A stretch of DNA of 64,000 nucleotides from Azorinus chamasolen. Taxonomy: Eukaryota > Mollusca > Bivalvia > Cardiida > Solecurtidae. The position numbers were made by a program, and so were the translations under genes. The stretch lies in assembly GCA_963576725.1 (NCBI GenBank), contig OY755241.1, positions 372,001 to 436,000 on the forward strand. Reading direction: 5' to 3'. The first letter of the stretch is position 1. Every line of letters starts with the position of its first letter. Positions 10,918 to 21,685 of the stretch are shown in pieces. The notes under the pieces are model-generated. The model worked only from the letters and a program-made list of their open reading frames with translations. It searched no databases and was not told the origin of the DNA.

Positions 10918-11643
10918 TAATAATGTCTACTGTTATGATAAGATACTATTCACACATGAACAGCCAAACAAATTATTGCTTTACTCAACCAGTCAAACTA
11001 CTGACTTGAAGTTACTGCTTAGACCAGACCGACATACAGCAAGGGAATGTTGGTCGGACATAGATTGCATTTGAAATACCTAGGTAATACTAGTGATCTC
11101 CATAACATCCAAGTAACTGACAAACTGTTTCAGCACCATACATAAAAATTTATTATAACCTTTACAATCAGTTTGTACCCATGTGAGATGCACAGATGAA
11201 AAGGCATCTAATGAGAGTCCAAATGTTTTGAAATGCAGACACTATTTTAATACCCCTGCAAAGCAAATGTTTTAAGGTGGTATATCAGAATCAGCAAGAT
11301 AGCCTATATCTGTCCAGATACAGCATAATGCAAACTTCTAAAGTTTGAAATCAGGATGAAACTTGCAGCAATGCTATTGTGATAGTTCTGTGTCTGGTGT
11401 CCTTTGTCTTTCATTGTGTGTTGCCTTGTGTCCATAATCAATAATTTGCTTAATTCGTTGCACACTAGTGATGAAACTATGTTTAGCACATAATCTGCTT
11501 TGTGTGATTGCCGTAACAGAGTTCGTAAATCACAAAAATGCACTAGTGCATTTTTTCTGCAAATTAGCAATTGTTAGCCAAACGTAGCGCTCATGTATGC
11601 GTTAGCCAATTGTAGCTTTCAATGTGCGTATTCCGTTGTATTA
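10918..11643. other. Unassigned intronic DNA
   Basis: No gene seen. A perfect 22-bp palindrome centred on CACTAGTG lies at 11534-11555. Confidence 0.4.
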
Positions 11644-13115
11644 CTACGCTGTTTGTAAGCAATGGCCGTAACAGCCATCAGCTACAGCCTGTTTCATTTT
11701 CTACGGTATTTTTAAGGTTTTTGTGATAAAAAGAATCTTACAATCGTGTTCATTACAAATTGTTTTCATGCAACTCATTTATTATAATGAATATAACTAT
11801 CGCTAAAGTTTGTGTCGTATTATTATAGTAAATCTGTTTCATAAAGATAATAATTATGTAATTAACACTTATGTAAGGTCCTCTATTTACCGATATGAAA
11901 GCCGCTCAGTGAGTTTGGATCCAGGTGAGACGCCTCATCATGCAGCATCTCATTAGGATGTAAACTGTTGGACACTTTGACAACCTGGACCAGTTTTGAC
12001 TAAAGTTCACAGAAATGGTTTTTGTATGGTCTTTTTTAAACGGGTTTTCCATGGAAAATCTGGTTATTGAAATGGTGATGTATGGCGGACGTGTGATCAG
12101 CTGCAAATCTTGTTAGCGCAACTCATCAGAAACTGCTAAGCAGATTTTCATAAAACCTTGCATGTAGCAAGGACACAATATGCAGATGTGCATATAGTCA
12201 GGAATTATTCCTTCTGCAGTTTTTCTAAGAGTTTAGCCTCCTTTAATGTAGGAATCACTAGGTCTTTTGACCTTATCCTTGTAAGCCCAGCTTCTTTTAA
12301 ACTGTTCAACAGAATTATATAAAACCTTGTATGTAACAAGAACACTATGTAGATGTGCATAATTATTGTCTGGGATTTTTCCTTCTGCAATTTTTCTAGG
12401 ATTTATGACCCTTTGAACTTAGAAACCACTTTTGACCCTATTCTTGTTAGTACAACTCCTCTTAGACTGTTCAATAGAATTTCATAAAACCAATTAAAAT
12501 CTTTTATGTAGCAAGAACACAATATGTAGATGTGCATATTGTCGGGAATTTTTATTCCTTCTACGCTGTTTGTAAGCAATGGCCATAACAGCCATCAGCT
12601 ACAGCCTGTTTCGTTTTCTATGGCATTTTTAAAGTTTATGTGATAAAAAGGATCTTTCATTGGTGTTCATTACAAATTGTTTTCATGCAACTCATTTATT
12701 ATAATGAATATACTCTCGCTAAAGTTTGTGTCATATTATTATAGTAAACTCGTTTCATAAAAATAATATGTAATTAACACTCATGTAAGGTCCTCTATTT
12801 ACCGATATGAAAGCCGCTCAGTGAGTTTGGATCCAGGTGAGACGCCTCATCATGCAGCATCTCATTAGGATGTAAACTGTTGGACACTTTGACAACCTGG
12901 ACCAGTTGTGACTAAAGTTCACAGAAATGGTTTTTGTGTGGTCTTTTTTAACCGGGTTTTCATTGGAAAATCTGGTTATTGAGATGGTGATGTGCGGCGG
13001 ACGGTCCGGCGGCCGGGCGGCTGCCAACTTGTAAGTGTAACTCCTTTGAAACTGTTCAGCAAATTTTCATAAAACCTTGCATATATTGCCCAGTCTCGGG
13101 GTGCTCTTGTTTTAT
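11644..13115 (+). repeat. Direct duplication (918-bp offset) within a tandem-repeat element
   Basis: The block 11644-12109 recurs at 12562-13026, both with TACGCTGTTTGTAAGCAATGG and the ATGAAAGCCGCTCAGTGAG segment. Between and after them are ~165-171-bp monomers (starts near 12109, 12280, 12444) carrying TTCATAAAACCTTGCATGTA. The element ends GGTGCTCTTGTTT at 13115, the terminus seen in pearl-like elements. The spurious minus-strand frames in both copies are repeat-derived. Confidence 0.65.
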
Positions 13116-13329
13116 CTTGATAACATATTTGTTATACCCCCTCATCTTATTTGAGGGGATATACTGAACTCTACCTCTCTGGATCCAAACAAATGAGTAT
13201 TATTTTTACTGGAAATTTTGTATTCTGAGATCAAGCAAATTATTTTGCAGACAAATGTTTTTTTAGGCTAGAGATTTAGAGGATGCTGAGCCATGTGCTG
13301 CTTATAATAAAGTCTCGTTTCTGTTTCAG

Positions 13330-13477
13330 TGGCAAGGATAGATCTATGGAATTCTATGTACGCAGCAAGGTTTGCTAGGAGAGATTGTGAAAGGATGATA
13401 AGGAATCATGAGAGAAGGATGGCACGTCTCCGTATGACTATGGCTAACAGAACACCAGCAATAGCTGACCATAGCTG
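13330..13477 (+). CDS. Exon 2 of unrecognised 500-aa protein
   Basis: The acceptor is CTCGTTTCTGTTTCAG and the donor is AGCTG|GTAGGTA. Read in the frame set by exon 1 it is open for 48 full codons, residues 14-62; the other two frames are closed by stops. The encoded stretch is strongly basic and rich in Arg, Met and Ala (for example FARRDCERMIRNHERRMARL), and could form a basic amphipathic helix. It ends with two bases that join T from exon 3 to make Cys63. No known domain was recognised. Confidence 0.65.
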
Positions 13478-13844
13478 GTAGGTATCTTTGTATGTCTGTT
13501 TGTTAATGGACATTCAATATCTCTTCTCAAAAATGTGAAATGTCTTGATAGCAGTCTCATTTTTGACAATTTTTTTGAGAACCTGAATCTTGTCATTGAC
13601 AAGCCTACACCACCATGGTATAGCCATGTACCTTTGGTCTACCATGTCTTAGTATAGCCATGTACCTTTGGTCTACCATGTCTTCAAATTAAGAGTTTTG
13701 TTTTGGGATTTCCAGCAGTTCAAAAATCAGTTTGGTACAGCTTCCTGTATTTCTGTAGCTAACATTTACCATTTAGAGGAATAACAACCTAATTGTCACA
13801 CTTCTCAGAGGCGTTTCATCATGTAACAAAGAATTTATTAACAC
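13478..13844. other. Intron 2 start; short direct repeat
   Basis: A 44-bp unit around CCATGTACCTTTGGTCTACC is duplicated in tandem at about 13620-13680. Nothing else assigned. Confidence 0.4.
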
Positions 13845-14030
13845 ATAACTCCATGAATATTCATGCTAGAAATGATAATATCATGAATTTTAATTAGATA
13901 AATTTAATGGAACACATGAAACTTTTGCTAAGCAGAAACTAGAATCAGATCTGTATTATACCATAAGCAAACAGAGCAGTCTGATCTGAGTTTACTCTTA
14001 TTTGCAAAGGCGTATTCAATATAGAGTAAA
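13845..14030. mobile_element. Fam A MITE fragment
   Basis: It contains CCATGAATATTCATG, GAATCAGATCTGTATTATA, GCAAACAGAGCAGTCTGATC and a worn inner arm, in the order expected for Fam A read in reverse. Confidence 0.5.
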
Positions 14031-14120
14031 AGTGCTCTTTACAATATACCCTTCTGTTGACAGCTGCTGTGAATTACAGTTACTGGTAAAATGGCTGTCA
14101 CTTTCTCAAGGTGATATTAA

Positions 14121-14300
14121 CCCTTCTTCACCTTTGCAAGCTGTATAGATCCAGATGAGACAGCACCTATAGGACTCTCTCTGTTAGTATATTACATGAA
14201 TACAGATAGGATTCTGCTTTGTTCATGTCATTATTAAGTTTATACTGATTGATATTCATGATGTCATTATTTCCTACATGAATATTCATGTAGTAAAGAG
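14121..14300. mobile_element. Fam A MITE, one TTAA end
   Basis: TTAA at 14117-14120 precedes CCCTTCTTCACC. The ATTCATGATGTCATTATTTC and ATGAATATTCATG segments of the family follow. The right TTAA has decayed to GAGTTATA. Confidence 0.5.
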
Positions 14301-14504
14301 TTATAGTCAAATTGGTTTAAAAGCTTAATAATTGCATCTTGTAAGAAATCAGTAGTATTATGTATATACTGTGTTGTTCTCACATACGACCTTCACATAC
14401 ATTGTTCACTATTGATTTAAAATTTTGACATTGACATATTTGTGTATTTTGGCATTTTGATGATGCTTGAAAAGTGAAATGATAAACCCAACTATACTTA
14501 CATA

Positions 14505-15164
14505 CACAGGGGGCCAGAGCGTAGGGCATAAATTGACCAAAAAAACCAAAAAAATGACCCCCGAAAAAAATAAATATATATGAGTATATATTATAGACAA
14601 GGGTTCGAACTGTCAACAATGCCATTTCACTACCTCCCGTAATAAACACGTCATATTTTTTTCACGTATTGATCAAATCGACTAGATCAAACTTTTCCAA
14701 ATACCTAAATAGTCACACTAATGATAACCATTAACACTTATCGTGTATTTTTTCTTGATCTCGAAAACGAAATAAAAATCCGAGCAAAATGTTGCTCATT
14801 TTACTAGGTTGTCAAAGTTCGTGCAATCGTCAATTTCAAGACTGAACAGCAACATAACGCCATGCAGGGGAGAAACGGCAGCATGCAACCAATAAACGAA
14901 CATATAATATGTAACTTGCCAGCATTAATCACCCGCGAATCGCTCTCGGGTCCACCGATTTCGCAATCTTTCTGTTCAAACCGTCAAATTTCAAGCTGGC
15001 TTTCCATGTTGAATCACGTGACTGCAGATGTAAGCTGTCATTTCATTGGCTCTCGATTTCTCCTATACCCCCGAGAGCCAATGAAATGACAGCTTACATC
15101 TTTTTCGGGGGTCATTTTTTTGGTTTTTTTGGTCAATTTATGCCCTACGCTCTGGCCCCCTGTG
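14505..15164. mobile_element. hAT-like palindromic MITE, 8-bp TSD
   Basis: CACAGGGGGCCAGAGCG at the left is inverted as CGCTCTGGCCCCCTGTG at the right, with pairing for roughly 64 nt. An 8-bp direct repeat, CTTACATA, flanks it (14497-14504 and 15165-15172); 8-bp duplications and CAGGG-type ends are characteristic of hAT elements. A second hairpin with 29-nt arms (TGTAAGCTGTCATTTCATTG and its inverse) lies at 15027-15101, near the right end. Length is 660 bp, with no transposase. Confidence 0.8.
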
Positions 15165-15763
15165 CTTACATAGATGTAAACAAGTGCATACATATAGAGG
15201 TTATGCAAGATAATTTGTAGAGTCTAGCTTAACAATAGCAGTTTGAATATCAATATCATGGTAACCTAGCATAACTTAGTATCAATAAAATTGCTCGGAT
15301 TTTTATGGAAGATTGCATTAAAAATACATGTAAGTACAGTCATATGTCGAGACCAAAAAGTAGATGTAGATCAGATGTGTAAATTATGAATTATACATTA
15401 CAAAATTATAAATTAGTAGTAAAACGGTGGTGGAACGTAACAACCAAGGCAGATCAAATTTATCTGTTTATTTAATATACCGACGTTTCGGTACTTACAA
15501 GTACAATGTACCTTGATCAGGGTTACATACATAAAAATATCAAAAGCAAACTTTACTGAGGTAGGGTTTTTTCGTTTTTTTCGGTGCCTTTCTAGTCACG
15601 TGATACGTACTGAGACGTTAAACTGGATTCTGGTATCCAATGGAGATGATACAGCTAAAAAATGGTGTATGCCTAAAAGAAAAGATTATAAATTATACAT
15701 TACAAAATCAGCACCCTTATCTGACCACCAAAGCCTACATTGTCACCTGCTTTGAGATGATTC
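15165..15763. other. Unassigned DNA with a Penelope/hammerhead-like motif
   Basis: Mostly unassigned. At 15478-15525 the minus strand shows a CTGAT...GTACC-GAAAC-GTC arrangement, reminiscent of the hammerhead ribozyme motifs carried by Penelope-like elements, but with a core substitution. No RT frame is nearby. Confidence 0.35.
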
Positions 15764-15868
15764 TTAACCGATTCATTCATAAAAGCGCCTTTTGATGCCC
15801 CTGTAAATTTACTTTTTGAAACTATTGAAAATTAATAGAGCATTAAATTTTGGTCTAGAGGAGCAAAT

Positions 15869-17041
15869 CGTCGACGTTCTTCTATAATGTCGTATGTCAA
15901 TTTTGCTTGTTTTGAGAAAAACGAAAAAAATATATTCATTTCTGTGTTTGTTAAAGGGGATGTCCCTACATTTGACGCGTTTCATAAACACTTAAAATAT
16001 ACAAAACTCATTTGTTTATATGCTGAAAAGTAGTATATCACAAAAAGCCCCATCCAATTACCGTTTATAATGACTACACATCCATGTGTTTGGTATCGCC
16101 GATCCCGGTTTTATTCCCTGATGTTTCAGTTTTATTCGGGTTGAGTTTTAGTTTCGTAACTGTTCGCCCTATTCGCGATTCTCCGAGCACTTCCGAGAAA
16201 GCTATTGCGTAAATAATGGAGGGATCGGGTATTCGGCAAAACTCGGAAGAATTTAACGGAAAAGGCCGATAATATTGTGTTGTAGAACAAAAAATATCAG
16301 TTATTGATGAAATCGGTTTATTTGTATCACAGGGGCATTTTTCGATATAAGTTCAAATTGGGAACCTTCATAATAATAATAGAGCATAACAAATACCAAT
16401 GTTTGTGATATTCTTGAAAATATGCGATCATTGTAGGGACCTCCTCTTTAAGTTACGGTTCTCAAAATCGGCACACATCATAAGGAGACATTTTCACCTG
16501 TTTATGCACGTCACTTTTGTGTCTGTGTCCCTTATGTTTCTGTGTCTGTGGCCCTTAGATTTTTTATGCGGCAATATACGACCTTTAAGAACTTTAATAT
16601 TGTTGTTTAGAGGTATTATACGACGGACACAACATTTACGAATTTGAAACCTGACATGCACTTTGTTATACGACAGCTTGTAATGTCAATGTTTCTTTTG
16701 AATTCTTAAAAATAAAAGATGATTATCGTACATTGATTACGCTGCTTTATCACAGGAGGCATATGTACCTTCAATTCCTACATTTAATTGGGAAAATATT
16801 AGTCTGAATGACAACACCACCTGAATTCGCAGCAGCTCTCCTCTACATACAACATTTTAGAAGAACAAAAATATTAACCAATAATTATACGATATAAAAT
16901 CACGTGACATAACTTTGCCGCCTGATTGGCTACAAAAACTAGAGACTCACTGGATGATGCAGAATTTCCCGCTCTTTCAGATGAAACGAAAAAAGTTTTC
17001 TCGCCATAATCGATATACGACATTTTAGAAGAATGTCGATG
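15869..17041 (+). mobile_element. TIR element with TCGACGTTCTTCTA ends, copy 1
   Basis: The left end CGTCGACGTTCTTCTATAAT and the inverted right end (reading ATTTTAGAAGAATGTCGATG) form TIRs of about 30 bp. AAAT flanks both sides (15865-15868, 17042-17045), consistent with a 4-bp target duplication. An internal copy of the TTTTAGAAGAAC motif occurs near 16856. It contains a piggyBac-like MITE at 15955-16447. A second copy in opposite orientation lies at 17483-21017. Confidence 0.65.
15955..16447. mobile_element. piggyBac-like MITE with TTAA duplication, inside copy 1
   Basis: TTAA at 15951-15954 and 16448-16451 bracket AGGGGATGTCCCTACA at the left and TGTAGGGACCTCCTCT at the right (14 of 16 matching as an inverted repeat). 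The inverted second host copy lacks this 493-bp segment and reads GTTTGTCATGTTACGG at the corresponding place, providing a nearly empty site. Confidence 0.7.
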
Positions 17042-17080
17042 AAATGCTCTTTTCATCACAATGGTTTCAAAGTCACACAA

Positions 17081-17390
17081 ATATCAGTATCAGTATACTG
17101 GGGAGATATTTTGTTTATGTGTGTGGCATCTGTCCATTTGTTTGCGCAGTTTCTCCAAAACCTTCCGTTGGATTTTCATGAAACTTCATAGGATTGATCA
17201 CCATCATGCTTAGTTTTGCGGTTCAATGGTTTTCTGGAGAGGATTAATCAGCACCATGTCTAGTTGTGCATATCTTTTTCCTGTTCTGGTTTGATGATTT
17301 TCTGTAGAGATATGGGAAAAATTTGTCTGCCCAGGGGTGGTGTGGGATAGGGTGGGGGGGGGGACTGAAAAAACGGTTCTAGTTTTAGTA
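17081..17390 (+). repeat. Fragment of a tandem-repeat element
   Basis: TTTCTCCAAAACCTTCCGTTGG and CATGAAACTTCATAGGATTG resemble monomers of hairpin-led tandem elements; related CAGTTTCTCCAAAACC occurs near 63595. A run of G lies at about 17347-17355. Confidence 0.4.
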
Positions 17391-17874
17391 CTTGAAATAT
17401 ATAATGCCATATCAGACTGCTTCTGTAAAAGCTGTCTGATCAGGGGCTACCAATAACAATATATAGTTCTGATTTTACACTCCATCGACGTTCTTCTTAA
17501 TTGTCGTATATCAACTCTGGCGTGACTTTTTTTTTCCGTTTCATCTAAAAGAGCAGAAAATTCTGCATCGTCTACGTCTAGTGAGTGTCTCGCTTTTGAA
17601 GCCAATCAGACGGCAAAGTTATGGCATGCAATTTTATATCGTATAATTGTTGGTTAATATTTTTGTTCTTCTAAAATGTCGTATGTGAAGGAGAGCTGCT
17701 GCGAATTCAGGTGTTGTTGTCATTCGGACTAATATTTTCGGAATTAAATGGAGGAAGGTACATATGCCTTCTGTGATAAAACAACTTAATTAATGTAAGA
17801 TAATCATCTTTTATATTTCAAAATTCGAAAGAAACATTGACATTCCAAATTATGGTATAACAAAGTGCAAGTCA

Positions 17875-19318
17875 TTTTTATACGCCCACCTAATAAAGGT
17901 GGTCGTATATTGTCGTGGCCCTGTCCGTCCGTCCGTTCGTTCGTTCGTTCGTTCGTTCGTTCGTTCGTCCGTTCGTCCGTCAACATTTTGTTTGTCCGCT
18001 GTTTTCTGGGAAAACTATTTGACAGATATTAATGAAACTTCACACAAATGTTAAATGCATCGAGATCTGAAACTGAGTTGATTCTGAGGTTCATTTGATT
18101 TTTCATTTCAGAATTATGGCCCTTTTACTTAAAAAATATGCAAATAGTTTGTCCGCTGTTTTCTGGAAAAACTGTTTGAGAGATATTTATGAAACTTCAC
18201 ACAAATGTTTAATGCATCAAGGTCTGAAGCTGAGTCGATTCTGAGGTTCATTTGATTTGTCGTTTCGGAGTTATGGCCCTTTTACTTAAAAAATAATGCA
18301 AATACATGCAAATAGTTTGTCTGCTGTTTTCTGGGAACACTATTTGAGAGATATTAATGAAACTTCACACAAAGGTTTAATGCATCAAGATCTGAAGCTG
18401 AGTTGATTTTTAGGTTCATTTGATTTTTCATTTCAGAGTTATGGTCCTTGTCCTTAAAAAATATGCAAATAGTTTGTCTGCTGTTTTCTGGGAAAACTAT
18501 TTGAGAGATATTAATGAAACTTCACACAAATGTTTAATGCATCAAGATCTGATGCTGAGTAGATTTTGAGGTTTATTTGATTTTTCATTTCGGAGTTATG
18601 GCCCTTTTACTTAAAAAAATGCAAATATATGCAAATAGTTTGTCCGCTGTTTTCTGGCAAGACTGTTAGACAGATATTAATGAAACTTCATACACATGTT
18701 TGATGCATCAAGACCTGAAGCTAAGTCTATTCTGAGGATTATTTTATTTGTTGTTTAGGAGTTATAGCCCTTGCACTTAAAAAAATAATGCAAATATGAG
18801 GATGGCCATAACCTTTTCATTTGAAATGATATTTACTTCAATTTTTTATTTTGGTTATAAAACCTTAATGTGAATTTTCAGATACATTGCGGAGTTTTGA
18901 TATGTCATTTTATTCTAAAGTTATGGTCCTTGAACTCTGTTCGTTGCTTTGTTAGTCGGTCAACTTTTAGTTTGTCTGTTGTTTTCTGGGAAAACTATTA
19001 AAATGATATAAATGAAACTTAACACAAATGTTTTAAGCAACAAAATTTGAAGCTGAGTTTATTTTGAGGTTCATTCAGTTTGTCTTTACAGAGTTATGGC
19101 CGTTGCACTTTACAAAAATCTGCAAAAATGAGGATTAGCTGTAACTTTTTTATTTACGGTAATAAGATATTCACTTCATTTTTTTAAAGAATAGTATCAC
19201 CTTAATATGAAAATCAAGATCTGGAGCACAGATTAGAAAATGTCAACACTTATAAGGCATGTTGAATCAGAGAAAGTTTGCAAGTGGGCGTATTATGTAC
19301 CGTATGCGGTACTCTTGT
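17875..19318 (+). mobile_element. Pearl-like element, first of a direct dimer
   Basis: The hairpin head is TATACGCCCACCTAATAAAGGTGG, followed by GTCCGTCCGTCC and TTCG repeats to about 17966, then roughly 150-165-bp monomers with GTTTGTCCGCTGTTTTCTGG and GAGTTATGGCCCTTTTAC. It ends TATGCGGTACTCTTGTT, directly abutting the second copy. Confidence 0.75.
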
Positions 19319-20743
19319 TATACACCCACCTAATAAAGGTGGTCGTATATTGTCGTGGCCCTGTCCGTCCGTCCGTTCGTTCGTTCGTTCGTTCGTTCGT
19401 TCGTTCGTTCGTCCGTCAACATTTTGTTTGTCCGCAGTTTTCTGGGAAAACTATTAGACAGATATTAATGATACTTCACACAAATGTTAAATGCATCAAG
19501 ATCTGAAGCTGAGTTGATTCTGAGGTTCATTTGATTTTTCATTTCAGAGTTATGGCCCTTGTCCTTAAAAAATATGCAAATAGTTTGTCCGCTGTTTTCT
19601 GGGAAAACTATTTGAGAGATATTAATGAAACTTCACACAAATGTTTAATCCATCAAGATCTGAAGCTGAGTTACTTCTGAGGTTCATTTGATTTGTCGTT
19701 TCTGAGTTATGGCCCTTTTACTTTAAAAATATACAAATACATGCAAATAGTTTGTCCGCTGTTTTCTGGGAAAACTATTTGAGAGATATTAATGAAACTT
19801 CACACAAATGTTAAATGCATCAAGATCTGAAGCTGAGTTGATTCTGAGGTTCATTTGATTTTTCATTTCAGAGTTATGGCCCTTGTCCTTAAAAAATATG
19901 CAAATAGTTTGTCCTCTGTTTTCTGGGAAAACTATTTGAGAGATATTAATGAAACTTCACACAAATGTTTAATGCATCAAGATCTGAAGCTGAGATGATT
20001 CTGAGGTTCATTTGATTCGTGGTTTTGGAGTTATGGCCCTTTTACTTAAAAAATAATGCAAATACATGCTAATAGTTTGTCCGCTGTTTTCTGGGAAAAG
20101 TATCTGAGAGATATAAATGAAACTTTACACAAATGTTAAATGCATCAAGATCTGAAGCTGAGTTGATTCTGAGGTTCATTTGATCTTTCATTTCAGAGTT
20201 ATGACCCTTGTCCTTAAAAAATATGCAAATAGTTTGTCCGCTGTTTTCTGGGAAAACTATTTGAGAGATATTAATGAAACTTCACACAAATGTTTAATCC
20301 ATCAAGATCTGAAGCTGAGTTGATTCTGAGGTTCATTTGATATGTCGTTTCTGAGTTATGGCCCTTTTACTTTAAAAATAATGCAAATACATGCTAATAG
20401 TTTGTCCGCTGTTTTCTGGGAAAACTATTTGACAGATATTAATAAAACTTCACACAAATGTTTTAAGCAACAAAATTTGAAGCTGAATTTATTTTGAGGT
20501 TCATTCAGTTTGTCTTTACAGAGTTATGGCCGTTCCACTTTACAAAAATCTGCAAAAATGAGGATTAGCTGTAACTTTTTTATTTAATAAGATATTCATT
20601 TCATTTTTTTTAAAAATAGTATCACCCTAATATGGAAATCAAGATCTGAAGCACAGATTATAAAATGTCAACACTTATAAGGCATGCTGAATCAGAGAAA
20701 GTTTGCAAGTGGGCGTATTATGTACCGTATGCGGTACTCTTGT
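19319..20743 (+). mobile_element. Pearl-like element, second of a direct dimer
   Basis: Same head (TATACACCCACCTAATAAAGG), tetranucleotide tract, monomer core and 3' end as 17875-19318. The head-to-tail junction has only the CTTGTTATAC overlap. Such tandem dimers could arise by unequal exchange or by rolling-circle-type readthrough; the sequence does not decide. Confidence 0.75.
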
Positions 20744-21126
20744 TCAAATTAGTAAATGTTGTATCCGACGTATAATATTTCTATGCAACAATATTCAAGT
20801 TCTTAAAGGTTCTATATTCCTGCACAAAAAATCTAAGGGCCACAGACACAGAAACATAAGGGCCACAGACACATAAATGACGTGCATAAACATGTAAAAA
20901 TATCTCCTTATGATTTGTGCCGATTTTGAGAACCGTAACATGACAAACACAGAAATGAATTTATTTTTTCTCAAAACAAGCAAAATTGACATATGACATT
21001 GTAGAAGAACGTCAACGATTTTCTGCCATGGCAAAACAGCCTTGTATTCATTCACCATATTAAACAAGAGCCGCATGCGACCCCAACCCTCATCTGATAT
21101 AGTGCTTGTGTAGCTAAAAACAATAA

Positions 21127-21657
21127 ACTCCAAAATTTTAAAAACAAGAGTTATGGTTCTTATGTAGGGGCCTTCCCCTCAATGAGATCTACTAATATAT
21201 GAAGCTACTAACATATGAAGTTCCATGTTGATACCTTTCACACTCTTGGAATAATGAGCTACATTCCAAGTTTTTGCACTCCAACAACAACAACAACGCA
21301 AACGCCTACAACCCAGTAATTACAATAGCTCGACTTTTCTTTGAAACAGAAGAGCTAAAAATCAGCCAATATATATTCATGATTTCTTACATAAATGATC
21401 ATGAGGGAAAAGGTTAAAACAACAGTTTTATTTATTAGCTTGGTTTGTTTTGAAGAAAAGTCGAGCTATTATGATTACTTAGTTGTAGACGTTGTTATCT
21501 TTGTCATCATCATTGTTATCGTTGTGGACTTTAATGTAGCTCATAACTTAAGACGTATAAGAGGTATCAACATGAAACTTCATAGGTTTGTAAATCTCAA
21601 TGAGGAGAGGGCCACTACATAAGAACCATACCTCTTGATTTCAATATTTTGGAGTTT
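21127..21657. repeat. Inverted-repeat element, ~85-nt outer arms
   Basis: ACTCCAAAATTTTAAAAACAAG...GTTCTTATGTAG at the left is mirrored by CTACATAAGAACC...CAATATTTTGGAGT at the right, with a further inner inverted pair AGCTCGACTTTTCTTT / AAGAAAAGTCGAGCT. The monomer-like ACATGAAACTTCATAGG also occurs inside. Possibly a foldback derivative of a tandem-repeat element. Confidence 0.6.
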
Positions 21658-21685
21658 AGTCCCTTTATTTTTTTTTTTATTTTTT

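Larger units (their letters stand above)
15768..17080. mobile_element. Fam B MITE hosting two nested insertions
   Basis: TTAA at 15764-15767 begins the host (CCGATTCATTCATAAAAGC). The core reads GAGGAGCAAAT up to 15868, then resumes at 17042 with AAATGCTCTTTTCATCACAATGG. The inserted element lies exactly in the Fam B central palindrome. The right end of the host is not clear beyond 17080. Confidence 0.6.
17483..21017 (-). mobile_element. TIR element copy 2, inverted, split by a pearl-like dimer
   Basis: The ends are CATCGACGTTCTTC at the left and GAAGAACGTCAACG at the right. Without the dimer it is about 667 bp and corresponds to copy 1 minus the piggyBac-like insertion. Shared landmarks include GTACATATGCCTTCTGTGATAAA and the CCACAGACACAGAAACATAAGG segment. 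Copies 1 and 2 form a large inverted pair separated by about 440 bp. Confidence 0.65.
17391..21065. mobile_element. Fam A MITE hosting a nested TIR element and a pearl-like dimer
   Basis: The left part carries GCTGTCTGATCAGGGGCTACC and TTCTGATTTTACAC; the right part resumes as TTTCTGCCATGGCAAAACA. Together these match the continuous Fam A order seen at 37021 (CTGATTTTACAGTGTCTGCCATAG). The total inserted length is about 3.5 kb. Confidence 0.5.

Noticed and set aside
20795..21133. 112-codon minus-strand frame with hydrophobic stretches
   Set aside because: It lies in a TIR element copy; the inverted copy at 16399-16647 has the same sequence in a different, shorter frame.
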